Of a stretch of DNA of 64,000 bases, positions 35,252 to 44,521 are shown in pieces. How positions within the stretch are numbered: the stretch's first letter is position 1; every line of letters starts with the position of its first letter. The DNA comes from an uncultured Peptostreptococcaceae bacterium (GTDB lineage: Bacteria > Bacillota > Clostridia > Peptostreptococcales > Peptostreptococcaceae). The translations under genes and the position numbers were made by a program. The stretch covers positions 1 through 64,000 of the forward strand of contig CAMTIM010000052.1 in NCBI GenBank assembly GCA_947072565.1. Direction: 5' to 3'. Below the pieces are notes generated by a model, which was given only the letters and a program-made list of their open reading frames with translations, had not been told where the DNA came from and did not search any database.

Positions 35252-36172
35252 TTAATTTAATAAGATAATGCTTATAAAAGGTATAGTTACTATTGAAAAT
35301 AGTGTAGTTAAAAAAACTGCTTGAGAGGCAAGAGATGTATTTGCATCGTATTCATCAGCCATTATAGCTGTGTTAGCAGCAGCAGGCATAGCAGACATTA
35401 CAATTGGTATAGATAGCAACAAACTATCCTTTATTTGTCCTTTAAACAACAAATAAACACTAACAGGAAGTAATATCAATCGGATAAAGCCTATAAAATA
35501 CAGTTTTTTGTTTGAAAAGCATTCGCTAGCGGAGGACGCACATAGCATACTTCCTATAATCAACATAGAAATAGGAGTTGTAATATTTCCTAACATTGTA
35601 AGTGGTTTATTAATAAAATTAGGAATATTAAACCCTGATATAAAGATAATTAACCCAATAAAGATAGAGATAATAGCGGGATTTATAAGCGATTTAAATG
35701 AAAATGAGAAATCATCTTTATGCTTAGATAAAAAATAAGTCCCTAAGGTTAATACAAGTAAATTAAATGGTAAATTAAATATAGCGGTATAAAATACAGC
35801 TTTCTTTCCTAAAATAGCCTCGACAATAGGATAGCCCATAAATCCTACATTAGAAAACATAACTACATATTGGTAAATACCTATGTCTTTAGAAGATTTA
35901 AATATAAATTTCAAAGAATATGCAATTAAGAAGGTAAAAGCATACATAAAGGCAGATATTAGCAATAATTTAAATATATTATCAATCATCTGTGGGCTAT
36001 AGTCTATTTGCATAGAGTTAATAATCATAGCGGGCAAGAATATACTCATAGTTAAAGATGAAAGCTTAGATGTAGAATGCTCATCTAATAAGTTCTTTTT
36101 TCTAGCTATATATCCGACCAAAATTAAAATAAACAAAACTAAAACTTGAATAAATACGTTGCTTAAATTCAT
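35252..36172 (-). CDS. AEC family carrier (auxin efflux carrier-like permease)
   Basis: A 306-residue permease with ten membrane segments in two halves, of the AEC family, whose bacterial members transport malate, malonate or other organic anions. Family marks are LVGYIARKKNLLDEHSTSKL near the start, MFSNVGFMGYPIVEAILGKKA in the fourth segment region (asparagine-containing kink) and PAAANTAIMADEYDANTSLA near the end. The start at 36172 follows GGGGAGA by 8 nt; 22 in-frame upstream codons lack a site. The substrate is unknown. Confidence 0.88.
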   Translation of the reverse strand: MNLSNVFIQVLVLFILILVGYIARKKNLLDEHSTSKLSSLTMSIFLPAMIINSMQIDYSPQMIDNIFKLLLISAFMYAFTFLIAYSLKFIFKSSKDIGIYQYVVMFSNVGFMGYPIVEAILGKKAVFYTAIFNLPFNLLVLTLGTYFLSKHKDDFSFSFKSLINPAIISIFIGLIIFISGFNIPNFINKPLTMLGNITTPISMLIIGSMLCASSASECFSNKKLYFIGFIRLILLPVSVYLLFKGQIKDSLLLSIPIVMSAMPAAANTAIMADEYDANTSLASQAVFLTTLFSIVTIPFISIILLN

Positions 36173-36467
36173 AATAAATCTCCCCTCGTACATATGATTA
36201 TATAGCATTTCTATATAATAAAAAACTATAGAAAACAAGATTGTAATAATTGCGAAATTAAGTATGATAAAATAAAATGCTAAGTATTGGTAATAATAAA
36301 TTACATGTTATAATATTAGAATGGAAATTATATAGGATTAATAAACTCATTATATTTATTGTTACAATATAATTACAAAAGAGAAAAATTAATTAGAAAA
36401 AATTTTTTTACTATATAATATATAATATATATCAAAATAAAGTGCAAATTAAAATAGGGAGTTAAAT

Positions 36468-38336
36468 ATGAAAAGTACAAAGTTTTCAATAAAAAATATA
36501 AAAAATATACCTCATGATCCGAAATTATTCCATACTAAAGGAGCTTTTTATGAGAAAATGGGGAAAATAGATAAAGCTATACAATCTTACAAAATAGCAG
36601 CAGAATATGATTATGTAAAGTCTCAATATACTTTAGGCAATATATATCACTCTAAAGGCCAATATAATGAAGCTGAAAAATGGTATAGTATGGCTTACAA
36701 AAATGGTGATGAGAAAGCTGCTCTTAATTTAGGCGATATGTATTTTAATATACAGGGATATGAATATTGCCTTTATTGGTATGAAAAAGTAGCTAAATTA
36801 GGCGATTTGCAGGGTCAAAATAATTTAGGTGTAGTATATTTTAAATTAAAAGACTATGCTAGATGCGAAAAATGGCTAAAGGAAGCCTGTGAATCTAATT
36901 TTTCTAGAGCTTGCTTTAATTTAGGAATTTTATATTCTACAATAGGAAGAGAAGAAGAGGCTATAGAATGTTACAAAAAGGGTTCAGTTTTACTAGATGA
37001 GAATTGTAAATTTAATTTAGCTGTTTTAAATCAAAGAGAAGATGATGAAAAAGGAGCTATAAGTTTGTATAAATATCTTCATAAGGTAGGATATACAAAA
37101 GGTTGTTTTAATATAGGATTAATGATGGAGATTAGTGGTAATTATGAAGAAGCAGAAAGATATTTTATAAAAAGTGCAGATAAAGAATGTGTTAAATCTC
37201 AGTATAGATTGGCATATATATATGATAGAAATGAAGAATTTGAAGATGCTATAGAGTACTATGAAAAAAGTATTGAAGGTGGAAATACTTTATCAAAATA
37301 TAGACTTGGAAATTTATACAATAAAAAAAATGAAATAGAACTTGCTAAAACTTATTATGAAATGGCAGCTAATGATAACATGATAGCAGCCAAAAATAAT
37401 CTAGCAGGCCTTTATTTTGAAGAAAAGGATTATACTCAAGCTATAAAGTATTATGAAGAAGCTATAGTAGATGGATGTAGAGAATCTGTTGAAAATATAG
37501 GGGATTTATATTTTCAAAGCGGTGATATAGAAAGAGCTATTTCTTATTATTTAAGAAATTCTGATACATTGTCTTGTCAGATAAAGCTTGGAAATATATA
37601 TGATGACGCAGAAAATTATCAAGAAGCTATAGTTTGGTATGAAAGAGCTAGTGAAAATGGAGATGTAGATGCAAATTATAAGCTAGGCTGTATATATAAG
37701 GATATGGATGATAAAGTTAATGCTAGAAAATATTTTGAAAAAGCAGCTGATAAAGCTCATATAAATGCACGTATTAATTTAGGTGAAATACTTTTTAAAG
37801 ATAAAAATTATGAACAAGCAAAAACAATGTTTGAAGCTCCAGCTAATGAGGATAATGTATATTCTCAACATATGTTAGGTATGATTTACGATATTTTTTA
37901 TAAAGATTATGTTAATTCAAAATACTGGTATGAAAAATCAAGAGCCCAACAATGTGAAGAGTCTATCTATAATTTAGGAATGTTAAGTTTGAAATTAAAT
38001 GAAGATAGTGAAGCAGAGAAATACTATAAAGAAGGCTTTAATTTAGGAAATAAAAAATGTGAATATATGTTAGCGGGCCTTTATTACAAAAAGAGCTTAG
38101 ATATGTACGAATCTTTAGCACAAGAAGATTATAATGACTGTAAGTCAATAATTAAAAATATGCCTAAATTAAGTATAGACCTTGAAGAAGTGCTAGTAGC
38201 ACCTTTTGAAGAAATAAAGATAGTTAGCGAAGAAGAAGAATATGTACCAACATACATACTAGATAGTAAAGAAGATTTATGTAATGAGTATGAAAACTTG
38301 TTAGATGAAATGATAATAGATATAGATATTAAATAA
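36468..38336 (+). CDS. SEL1/TPR repeat protein
   Basis: A 622-residue soluble protein built almost entirely from about 15 repeats of 34-36 residues with the SEL1-like pattern A-x2-YY-x2-A-x3-G-x3-A-x3-LG-x-LY (for example NYEEAERYFIKSADKECVKS and FEDAIEYYEKSIEGGNTLSK). The last 70 residues lose the repeat and are very acidic (VSEEEEYVPTY, DEMIIDIDIK). Such solenoids bind other proteins; no catalytic domain is attached and no partner gene is adjacent. The ATG follows AGGGAG. It is flanked by terminators and probably monocistronic. Confidence 0.88.
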   Translation: MKSTKFSIKNIKNIPHDPKLFHTKGAFYEKMGKIDKAIQSYKIAAEYDYVKSQYTLGNIYHSKGQYNEAEKWYSMAYKNGDEKAALNLGDMYFNIQGYEYCLYWYEKVAKLGDLQGQNNLGVVYFKLKDYARCEKWLKEACESNFSRACFNLGILYSTIGREEEAIECYKKGSVLLDENCKFNLAVLNQREDDEKGAISLYKYLHKVGYTKGCFNIGLMMEISGNYEEAERYFIKSADKECVKSQYRLAYIYDRNEEFEDAIEYYEKSIEGGNTLSKYRLGNLYNKKNEIELAKTYYEMAANDNMIAAKNNLAGLYFEEKDYTQAIKYYEEAIVDGCRESVENIGDLYFQSGDIERAISYYLRNSDTLSCQIKLGNIYDDAENYQEAIVWYERASENGDVDANYKLGCIYKDMDDKVNARKYFEKAADKAHINARINLGEILFKDKNYEQAKTMFEAPANEDNVYSQHMLGMIYDIFYKDYVNSKYWYEKSRAQQCEESIYNLGMLSLKLNEDSEAEKYYKEGFNLGNKKCEYMLAGLYYKKSLDMYESLAQEDYNDCKSIIKNMPKLSIDLEEVLVAPFEEIKIVSEEEEYVPTYILDSKEDLCNEYENLLDEMIIDIDIK

Positions 38337-38340
38337 ATAA

Positions 38341-38390
38341 AAAAGGCTATCTTCGAATGAATAATCATTTAAGGAGATAGCTTTATTTTT
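38341..38390 (+). terminator. Probable terminator after the SEL1 gene
   Basis: AAAGGCTATCTT (38342-38353) pairs imperfectly with AAGGAGATAGCTTT (38371-38384), followed by ATTTTTG. It may serve both converging genes. Confidence 0.6.
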
Positions 38391-38400
38391 GTTTAGGTTA

Positions 38401-39393
38401 TTAAGTGTTTATTAAGTAAGTTAAATATCCTAAATAAATTCCTATTAAAGTTAAACTTTCATATTTATTAATATCTTTTTCTTTGACAGCAAAGAAATAA
38501 GTTAAAATAGTAACAAGAATCATGAAAATACTATCTAAAATTAACTTAGGTTCTATAGTCATTGGAGATACAAATGATGATATACCAAGAATAAATAATA
38601 TGTTAAAAATATTAGAACCTATAACACTTCCAAGTGCAATATCGCACTCACCCTTTGTAGAAGCTATAATAGATGTCACAAACTCAGGAAGTGATGTTCC
38701 TATAGCTACGATAGTAAGACCTATTAAATGGTCGCTAACACCAAATGCAGAAGCTATGTACGAAGCAGAAACAACAACTAACTTTCCACCAATAACTATG
38801 GCAATTATACCACCTATTGAATATACAATAGATTTAGACATAGATACTTCACGAGTACTTGCAATAACATCTGCATCTATTGAAATAGAAGCTTCATTTA
38901 ATGCAGTATTTCTGGATTTTTGTATTAAATATAATAAATAACATACAAAAAAAGCAAAGAATATTAATAATATTAAACCATCAAAACGGCTTAATATATT
39001 ACTTGTAGAATGTTTTAAAATTTTATCTGCTGACAAAATTACTATTAAAATTGAGGATATTAACAAAAAAGGAAACTCCTTAGATAAAATAGATCTTTCA
39101 ACATATAGTGTTTTTACAAATCCAGCAGAGCCCACAACCATTAATACATTAAAAATATTAGAACCGATTACATTTCCAATAGCCATACCACTTTGACCAT
39201 GCAAAGAAGCTGTTATGCTAACGACTGCTTCAGGTGTACTAGTCCCAAAGGCAACAATCGTAAGTCCTATAATAATAGGGGGGATTTTAAAAGTTTTTGC
39301 TATATTGCAAGAACCTTCAACAAAGTAATCGGCACCTACAACAAGCAAGAAAAATCCTATTATTAATCCTATTATTAATAAGGTATAATTCAT
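38401..39393 (-). CDS. CaCA-family Ca2+/cation antiporter (YrbG-like), candidate Mn2+ exporter
   Basis: A 330-residue antiporter with two inverted halves of five segments. Each carries the alpha-repeat: GLTIVAFGTSTPEAVVSI near residue 45 and GLTIVAIGTSLPEFVTSI near residue 215. The central loop is hydrophilic (RNTALNEASISIDADVIA). CaCA proteins exchange Ca2+ for Na+, K+ or H+. The start at 39393 (MNYTLLIIG) follows GGGAGGT; a longer in-frame reading would run through the riboswitch and is rejected. Because a yybP-ykoY manganese riboswitch controls it, Mn2+ efflux is likely part of its job. That is inference from regulation. Confidence 0.9.
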   Translation of the reverse strand: MNYTLLIIGLIIGFFLLVVGADYFVEGSCNIAKTFKIPPIIIGLTIVAFGTSTPEAVVSITASLHGQSGMAIGNVIGSNIFNVLMVVGSAGFVKTLYVERSILSKEFPFLLISSILIVILSADKILKHSTSNILSRFDGLILLIFFAFFVCYLLYLIQKSRNTALNEASISIDADVIASTREVSMSKSIVYSIGGIIAIVIGGKLVVVSASYIASAFGVSDHLIGLTIVAIGTSLPEFVTSIIASTKGECDIALGSVIGSNIFNILFILGISSFVSPMTIEPKLILDSIFMILVTILTYFFAVKEKDINKYESLTLIGIYLGYLTYLINT

Positions 39394-39427
39394 ATCAGTA
39401 CCTCCCGTATTTAATATGTAAGACATT

Positions 39428-39467
39428 AAAAAAACCTTCAAAACAGATAGAAATCTGCTTTGAAGGT
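39428..39467 (-). terminator. Riboswitch-controlled terminator before the antiporter
   Basis: On the minus strand ACCTTCAAAGCAGA pairs with TCTGTTTTGAAGGT, followed by seven T residues. The 5' arm includes the 3' strand of aptamer helix P1 (39461-39466), so aptamer and terminator are mutually exclusive. Metal binding should switch transcription on. Confidence 0.88.
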
Positions 39468-39570
39468 CTTGCTTCCAAGTTATATATAAAAACTTGCTTA
39501 ACCAACCGGGTATTAATAAATACCGAAATGACGACTGATTATACACAAAAGTGTAAGCTACTCCCCTTCA
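39461..39570 (-). promoter_or_regulatory. Manganese riboswitch (yybP-ykoY motif)
   Basis: Read on the minus strand the conserved elements occur in order: GGGGAGTAGC (39557-39566), CAGTCGTCA (39529-39537), CCGGTTGGTT (39500-39509) and GCAAGACC (39465-39472). The paired helices lie between them and P1 is TGAAGG/CCTTCA. This is the yybP-ykoY consensus, known to sense Mn2+. The leader and terminator place it directly before the CaCA antiporter gene. Confidence 0.92.
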
Positions 39571-39578
39571 GGGAATTT

Positions 39579-39637
39579 AATTATATTAGTATTGTATTAT
39601 AAAATGCAAAAATTTACAATATAATACTAATATAATT
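39579..39637. repeat. 25-bp imperfect inverted repeat between corA and the Mn riboswitch
   Basis: AATTATATTAGTATTGTATT-type arm at 39579-39603 and its complement at 39613-39637, two mismatched pairs, 9-nt loop. It lies just after corA in transcript order and could weakly end corA transcription; it lacks a G/C core. The riboswitch promoter must lie in or near it. Confidence 0.6.
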
Positions 39638-39670
39638 TGGCTTAATTTATATTACTAAATCATATCTGAA

Positions 39671-40606
39671 TTATAGTAATTTATTTCTAGACATGAAAAA
39701 TGTAACTAATAGACAAATTAAAGTTGTAATTAACATCACAAGCCAAAATCCATTTGCATCATTTGCATAAGGAATACCGTCTACATTCATTCCAAAGAAC
39801 CCAGATATTATAGTTGGGATAGAGAATATTAAAGTAACTGAAGTTAAAAACTGCATAACATTATTTTGATTATTACTTATAATTGCACTAAAAGCATCCA
39901 TAATTCTACTTAGTATATCTCCATATATTGTAGCCATTTCTAAGGCCTGTTTATTTTCAATGATAACATCTTCAAGTAAATCTTCATCATCGGGGTATTT
40001 TTTTATACTGGTTGTACGAACCATTTTATTTAAAACTAGCTCAATTGCTTTTAAAGAAGTAGAAAAGTATACTAAAGACTTCTCTAATTCTAGAAGTTGT
40101 ATAAGTTCTTTATTTTTCATAGACTTAGAAACTTCTTTTTCTATAATAGTTGTCATTCTATTTATCCTTCTTAAGTAGTACAAGTAGTAACTTGCATTTT
40201 TATGAAGGATTTGAAGTATGAAACGAGTTTTTTTATACGTATAAAAATCTTTAATATGACCTACAATAAAGTCATTTAAAATTTTAGTCTGTGCAGTACA
40301 GACAGTTACAATAGCATTGTTAACTATTATAATACCAAGTGGTATGGTTGAATAGTGAGAGGAGTTACTATCACTTTCATCCACAGGAATATCTATAAGT
40401 ATAAGTGTATGATTATCTTCAACATCTATTCTTGAGCGTTCTTCCTCATCAAGTGCAGCTTTTACACTTTCGGCGTCTATATTTAGCAAAGTAACAATAT
40501 CGTTAATTTCACTTTGATTTGGTTCAACAAGATTTATCCAACAGCCATTTTCGAAAGAATTTAGCTTTTCTAATTTGTTGTCAATAGTCTTATAGTATCT
40601 TATCAT
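39671..40606 (-). CDS. corA: CorA-family Mg2+/divalent cation channel
   Basis: Mediates Mg2+ (or Co2+/Ni2+) entry. The 311 residues match the family: a large cytoplasmic N-domain with acidic helices, then two C-terminal membrane segments. The gate motif is SGFFGMNVDGIPYAN with GMN intact. The start at 40606 (MIRYYKT) is preferred because AAGGACG lies 9 nt upstream; the ATG seven codons earlier has no site. It is followed downstream by the manganese-regulated antiporter, forming a divalent-metal neighbourhood. Confidence 0.93.
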   Translation of the reverse strand: MIRYYKTIDNKLEKLNSFENGCWINLVEPNQSEINDIVTLLNIDAESVKAALDEEERSRIDVEDNHTLILIDIPVDESDSNSSHYSTIPLGIIIVNNAIVTVCTAQTKILNDFIVGHIKDFYTYKKTRFILQILHKNASYYLYYLRRINRMTTIIEKEVSKSMKNKELIQLLELEKSLVYFSTSLKAIELVLNKMVRTTSIKKYPDDEDLLEDVIIENKQALEMATIYGDILSRIMDAFSAIISNNQNNVMQFLTSVTLIFSIPTIISGFFGMNVDGIPYANDANGFWLVMLITTLICLLVTFFMSRNKLL

Positions 40607-40724
40607 GGCAACACGTCCTTTATTCAATTTTATATAAATCCTATCACTTAATATTATCTATTAAATGACTAATTTATATAATGAAAATAAAGAAATTAGT
40701 TTAGTTTAATGTAAGATAATAATA

Positions 40725-40901
40725 AGTGATGTTATGAAAACCCACATCCGCACTGGGACTATGGTCCATTTACAATCACTCTCCCTTTAGATTTTTTATT
40801 TAGTAAATATTTTATGTCCTCTAATTAGCATACCTCGTTATAAAGGATAAATCAAGATTTGATTTATAAATAAAAAATATTTTTATATTTACAATTAGAG
40901 G
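40725..40901. other. Unexplained structured intergenic region upstream of corA
   Basis: The 460 bp between corA and the next gene hold no protein gene. AGTGAT (40725-40730) pairs with ATCACT (40775-40780), enclosing an unusually G/C-rich core that contains CCCA/TGGG and GGAC/GTCC pairings sharing two Gs. Next to it CCTCTAATT (40818-40826) pairs with AATTAGAGG (40893-40901) around an inner ATAAATC/GATTTAT stem. On the minus strand it would form the corA leader. I could not match it to M-box, NiCo, c-di-AMP or other known riboswitches. Confidence 0.4.
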
Positions 40902-40938
40902 TAAAGGATTTCATGATAAGTATACAAGATTGTTAAAT

Positions 40939-40975
40939 AAAAAAATGGAACGTTGTATAAACATTCCATTTTTTA
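40939..40975 (-). terminator. Terminator after the FabK-like gene
   Basis: A 16-bp stem (AAAAAAATGGAACGTT at 40939-40954, one wobble) with a T run on the minus strand. It lies about 90 bp past the stop of the flavoprotein gene. Confidence 0.75.
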
Positions 40976-41067
40976 TATACAAATTTTAGCCTAAATTTAA
41001 TAGGAATAAACCTTAGGTTTAGGAGTGTTAAAAAGGTTTAAATACAATATAGCTAAAAATTGCGTGC

Positions 41068-42159
41068 TTATAGCTTGCTTGTTAATTCTTTCATAACTTC
41101 ATCTACAGAATATAACTTGTCAACCTTGTATGCATTAGCACCACAAAACAGTAACGCATTATCAATATCTCCCTTAACTGCATTTATAAGCGCTTCAGAT
41201 ATGCAATAAGGTGTATCCTTTGGATTACAAGGTATTAAACAGTTATAGCATTTAGTTATTTTAGGGCGAGTAGAAGAGACCCTTTGTATAAATTTGTTAT
41301 GTATAGCTCTACCAGGCATACCTACTGGACTAATTACTAAATTTATATCTTCTTTAGTTGCGTTGATATAAGTATCTTTAAAACTTTGAGAAGCATCGCA
41401 CTCGTAAGTACCAACAAATTTAGTACCTACTTGAACACCACTAGCTCCAAGATTTATATATTTTAAAACATCGTCGCCTGTAAATATACCACCAGCTGCA
41501 ACTACAGGGATTTCTTTATTGAATTTTTCTCCATAAGCTTTTGCTACTTTAAGTATTTCAACAAATTCTTTGTCATAGTCTATATCATCTATGTTTTGAA
41601 GCTCTTCTTTGTTATATCCAAGATGACCACCTGCCTTTGGTCCTTCAACAATTATTAAGTCTGCTGTAACTTTTTCTTTTCTATCCCACATCTTAAGTAT
41701 AACGTTAGCAGCTTTAGATGTAGAGATTATTGGTGCAATTTTAACTGAAGTTCCTTTTATTAATGAAGGTAACTTTGTAGGAAGACCAGCTCCTGATATA
41801 ATTAAGTCAACACCTGCAGATATTGCTTGTTTAACGTGTTCTTCATAATTATTCATAGCTACCATAAGATTTACACCTATAATACCGCCATTAGAATTTT
41901 CTTTGGCTTTTATAATATGCTTCTTTAAAGCTCTTAAATTTGCATTTAAAGTATTTTTTTCAAAATCCTCTTCATCATAACCTACATGGACTCCAGAAAT
42001 AACACCGATTCCCCCAGCCTTAGCAACTGCTGCAGCCAAAGATGATCTAGATACTCCAACGCCCATTCCACCTTGTATTACAGGAACTTTTGCTATTAAA
42101 TCTCCAATTTTTAATGGTTTTATGAGAATCTCCTCCTTATATGTGATATACAAGTACAT
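41068..42159 (-). CDS. FMN-dependent NAD(P)H oxidoreductase, FabK/nitronate monooxygenase family
   Basis: A TIM-barrel flavoprotein of PF03060. Conserved blocks are VPVIQGGMGVGVSRSSLA at the N-terminus, IVEGPKAGGHLG, IPVVAAGGIFTGDDV and GASGVQVGTKFVGT for FMN and substrate. A Cys-rich C-terminal segment (KCYNCLIPCNPKDTPYC) is typical of the Clostridia branch. It could be an enoyl-ACP reductase II or a nitronate monooxygenase; context does not decide. The ATG at 42159 has no ribosome binding site. A perfect AAGGAGGAG lies inside the reading frame, 6 nt before an ATA codon at 42121-42123, after which the sequence reads KPLKIGDL, a family-like N-terminus. Initiation at that ATA (351 residues) is likely. 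Confidence 0.85.
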   Translation of the reverse strand: MYLYITYKEEILIKPLKIGDLIAKVPVIQGGMGVGVSRSSLAAAVAKAGGIGVISGVHVGYDEEDFEKNTLNANLRALKKHIIKAKENSNGGIIGVNLMVAMNNYEEHVKQAISAGVDLIISGAGLPTKLPSLIKGTSVKIAPIISTSKAANVILKMWDRKEKVTADLIIVEGPKAGGHLGYNKEELQNIDDIDYDKEFVEILKVAKAYGEKFNKEIPVVAAGGIFTGDDVLKYINLGASGVQVGTKFVGTYECDASQSFKDTYINATKEDINLVISPVGMPGRAIHNKFIQRVSSTRPKITKCYNCLIPCNPKDTPYCISEALINAVKGDIDNALLFCGANAYKVDKLYSVDEVMKELTSKL

Positions 42160-42482
42160 GATTATAATAGTTAATATTATTACCTGGTACTAAAAATATT
42201 ATACTATATTTCAATTAAAAAGAATAGCATTATTTAAAATAATATGAAAATTAGTTATTGAAATCAAAGGGGCAGCCAAATTAAGTGCTTTATTGAAAAG
42301 GTTACAAAATTTAAACTAGAAATACACTACAATAGAGTATTACAATGTATATATAATTACATATGTGTTTAAAATAAAAGTGATAGCTTACATGAATTTA
42401 TTAAAAAAAATAAATTTATTAAAATTCATAGAGATTTCATATACAGTGTATATAATAATAACAAAAGGAGGGATTTATTATA
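42160..42482. other. A/T-rich divergent intergenic region
   Basis: About 320 bp with promoters for the divergent FabK-like gene and the 37-residue ORF. TATAAT at 42451-42456 lies shortly before the ribosome binding site of the small ORF. No RNA gene or strong hairpin is seen. Confidence 0.45.
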
Positions 42483-42596
42483 ATGGGAATAGTACTAATA
42501 ACAGCAATATTAATATGTGTTATGTATGGATTAACTTTCTTATCTTATTTAAGTGAGAGTCATATATTAGACGATGTAGCGCAAGACAATTTATAA
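42483..42596 (+). CDS. 37-residue single-span membrane peptide
   Basis: A short ORF with AAGGAGGG 10 nt before its ATG. The peptide starts MGIVLITAILICVMYGLTFL, one membrane span, and ends in an acidic tail SHILDDVAQDNL. It is followed by a strong hairpin, which supports a real small transcription unit. The function is unknown; small transmembrane regulators of transporters or cytochromes look like this. It is too short for family assignment. Confidence 0.6.
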   Translation: MGIVLITAILICVMYGLTFLSYLSESHILDDVAQDNL

Positions 42597-42660
42597 GAGA
42601 TGAAATATATAAGTTTAACTTATATAATTATATAAATAATAAACACATTTAAGCAAAAGA

Positions 42661-42687
42661 AAAAGCTCACTTAAAAAGTGAGCTTTT
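42661..42687. terminator. Bidirectional terminator between the small ORF and typA
   Basis: Stem AAAAGCTCACTT/AAGTGAGCTTTT with a 3-A loop and A/T runs on both flanks; it serves the small plus-strand gene and typA. Confidence 0.85.
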
Positions 42688-42700
42688 GTTGTATAATTTA

Positions 42701-44521
42701 TTATTTTCCTTGTCTAGACTTATTGTATCTTAATCTTTCTGTTTCGTTTAAGAATTTCTTTCTAAGTCTTATAGAGTCAGGAGTTATTTCAACTAATTCA
42801 TCATCATCTATAAATTCTAAAGCTTCTTCAAGAGTGAATAATCTAGCAGGTTGTAATTTAACCGCATCATCAGTACCAGAAGCACGAACGTTAGTTAATT
42901 TCTTGTTTTTACAAGGGTTTACTACCATATCGTCTTTTCTTGAGTTCATACCGATTATCATACCTTCATAAACTTCAACACCTGGATCAACGAACATAGA
43001 AGCTCTATCACTTAAAGCACTTAAAGAGTAAGCCATTGTAGAACCTGACCCTTGAGCAACTAAAACTCCATTACTTCTTCCTGGTATTGAACCTTTATGC
43101 TCTTCGTATTTCTCGAATGATCTAACTAAAGTTCCTTCTCCACGAGTATCGTTTATGAATTCACTTCTGTATCCTAAAAGTCCTCTAGTTGGAGCTATAA
43201 ATGTTATTTTAACATAATCTCCTTCTATTTCCATTGCTTCCATCATTGCTTTTCTTAAGTTAAGTTTGTTTATAACAGTTCCTGAATATACTTCTGGACA
43301 GTTAACTATAACTCTCTCCATAGGCTCCATTAACTTACCGTTTTCTTTAGTAAGTAAAACTTGAGGCTTAGATACACCTATTTCGTATCCTTCACGTCTC
43401 ATGTTTTCAAGAAGTATAGATAAGTGAAGCTCTCCACGTCCTGATACTCTGAATCCGTCAGTAGTATCCATTGGCTCAACTTTAAGTCCAACGTTAACTT
43501 CTAATTCTTTATCTAATCTATCTTTTATATGTCTAGTAGTTACGAATTTACCACTCTTACCGCAGAATGGAGAATCATTAACTAAGAAGTTCATAGATAA
43601 TGTAGGCTCTTCTATGTGTATAAGTTCCATTGCCATTGGATTGTCAGTATCACATATAGTTTCACCTATAGATATATCTGGCATACCAGCAACAACAACT
43701 ATGTCACCTGAATAAGCTTCTTCTTTTTCTACTTGTATTAATCCTTCGTAAGCTGTAAGCTTAGATATTTTTCCTCTAGCAACAGATCCGTCAACTTTAC
43801 ATACAGAAACAGTAGCACCGTTTTTTACAGTTCCTTTGTAAACTCTACCTATACCAAGTCTTCCAACATATTCATCATATGCAAGAGCCGATATTTGAAG
43901 TTGTAAAGATTCTTCACTGTAGTCAGGGTAAGCTTCAACATGGTTTACAACTGTTTCGAATAATGGAGATAAATCAGTACTATCATCATCCATTTCTTTT
44001 TTAGCGATACCTTGCTTAGCTATTCCGTATATTATTGGGAATTCACATTGCTCATCGTTAGCATTTAAGTCAACGAATAAGTCGAATACTTCATCAACAA
44101 CTTCTTCAGCTCTTTGATCAGACTTATCTATTTTGTTTATAAATAGTATAGGTCTAAGTCCAGCTTCTAAAGATTTTTGTAAAACGAATCTAGTTTGAGG
44201 CATTGGCCCTTCACTAGCATCAACTAGTAATACAACAGTATCAACAGTCTTGATAACACGTTCAACTTCAGAAGAGAAGTCACTATGTCCAGGAGTATCT
44301 ACTATATTTATTTTGTAATCCTTGTAGTTGATAGAACAGTTTTTAGAATATATTGTTATACCTCTCTCGGCTTCAAGGTCATTACTATCCATTACACAGT
44401 CTTTTACGACTTCATTATCTCTAAAAGTTCCAGATTGATGTAAGAATGCATCAACTAGTGTTGATTTACCGGCATCAACGTGGGCAATAACTGCGATATT
44501 TATAATTTTATTTTTTGACAT
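42701..44521 (-). CDS. typA: Ribosome-associated GTPase TypA/BipA
   Basis: A translational GTPase that aids 50S assembly and stress or cold growth. The 606 residues match the family. G motifs are [10 protein letters not shown] (G1), DTPGHSDF (G3) and NKIDK (G4). EF-G-like domains II, III and V follow, and the TypA-specific C-terminal domain includes [20 protein letters not shown]. Codon use is biased toward high expression. The start at 44521 (MSKNKII) follows AAAGGAG by 9 nt; an ATG seven codons earlier overlaps that site. Confidence 0.96.
   Translation of the reverse strand: MSKNKIINIAVIAHVDAGKSTLVDAFLHQSGTFRDNEVVKDCVMDSNDLEAERGITIYSKNCSINYKDYKINIVDTPGHSDFSSEVERVIKTVDTVVLLVDASEGPMPQTRFVLQKSLEAGLRPILFINKIDKSDQRAEEVVDEVFDLFVDLNANDEQCEFPIIYGIAKQGIAKKEMDDDSTDLSPLFETVVNHVEAYPDYSEESLQLQISALAYDEYVGRLGIGRVYKGTVKNGATVSVCKVDGSVARGKISKLTAYEGLIQVEKEEAYSGDIVVVAGMPDISIGETICDTDNPMAMELIHIEEPTLSMNFLVNDSPFCGKSGKFVTTRHIKDRLDKELEVNVGLKVEPMDTTDGFRVSGRGELHLSILLENMRREGYEIGVSKPQVLLTKENGKLMEPMERVIVNCPEVYSGTVINKLNLRKAMMEAMEIEGDYVKITFIAPTRGLLGYRSEFINDTRGEGTLVRSFEKYEEHKGSIPGRSNGVLVAQGSGSTMAYSLSALSDRASMFVDPGVEVYEGMIIGMNSRKDDMVVNPCKNKKLTNVRASGTDDAVKLQPARLFTLEEALEFIDDDELVEITPDSIRLRKKFLNETERLRYNKSRQGK

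Noticed and set aside
39394..39546. N-terminal extension of the CaCA antiporter
   Set aside because: The frame is open, but it runs through the riboswitch and terminator, and the GGGAGGT site points to the start at 39393.
40607..41067. M-box, NiCo or cobalamin riboswitch upstream of corA
   Set aside because: I compared by eye with the consensus cores I remember and none fits, so it is left as an unidentified structured region.
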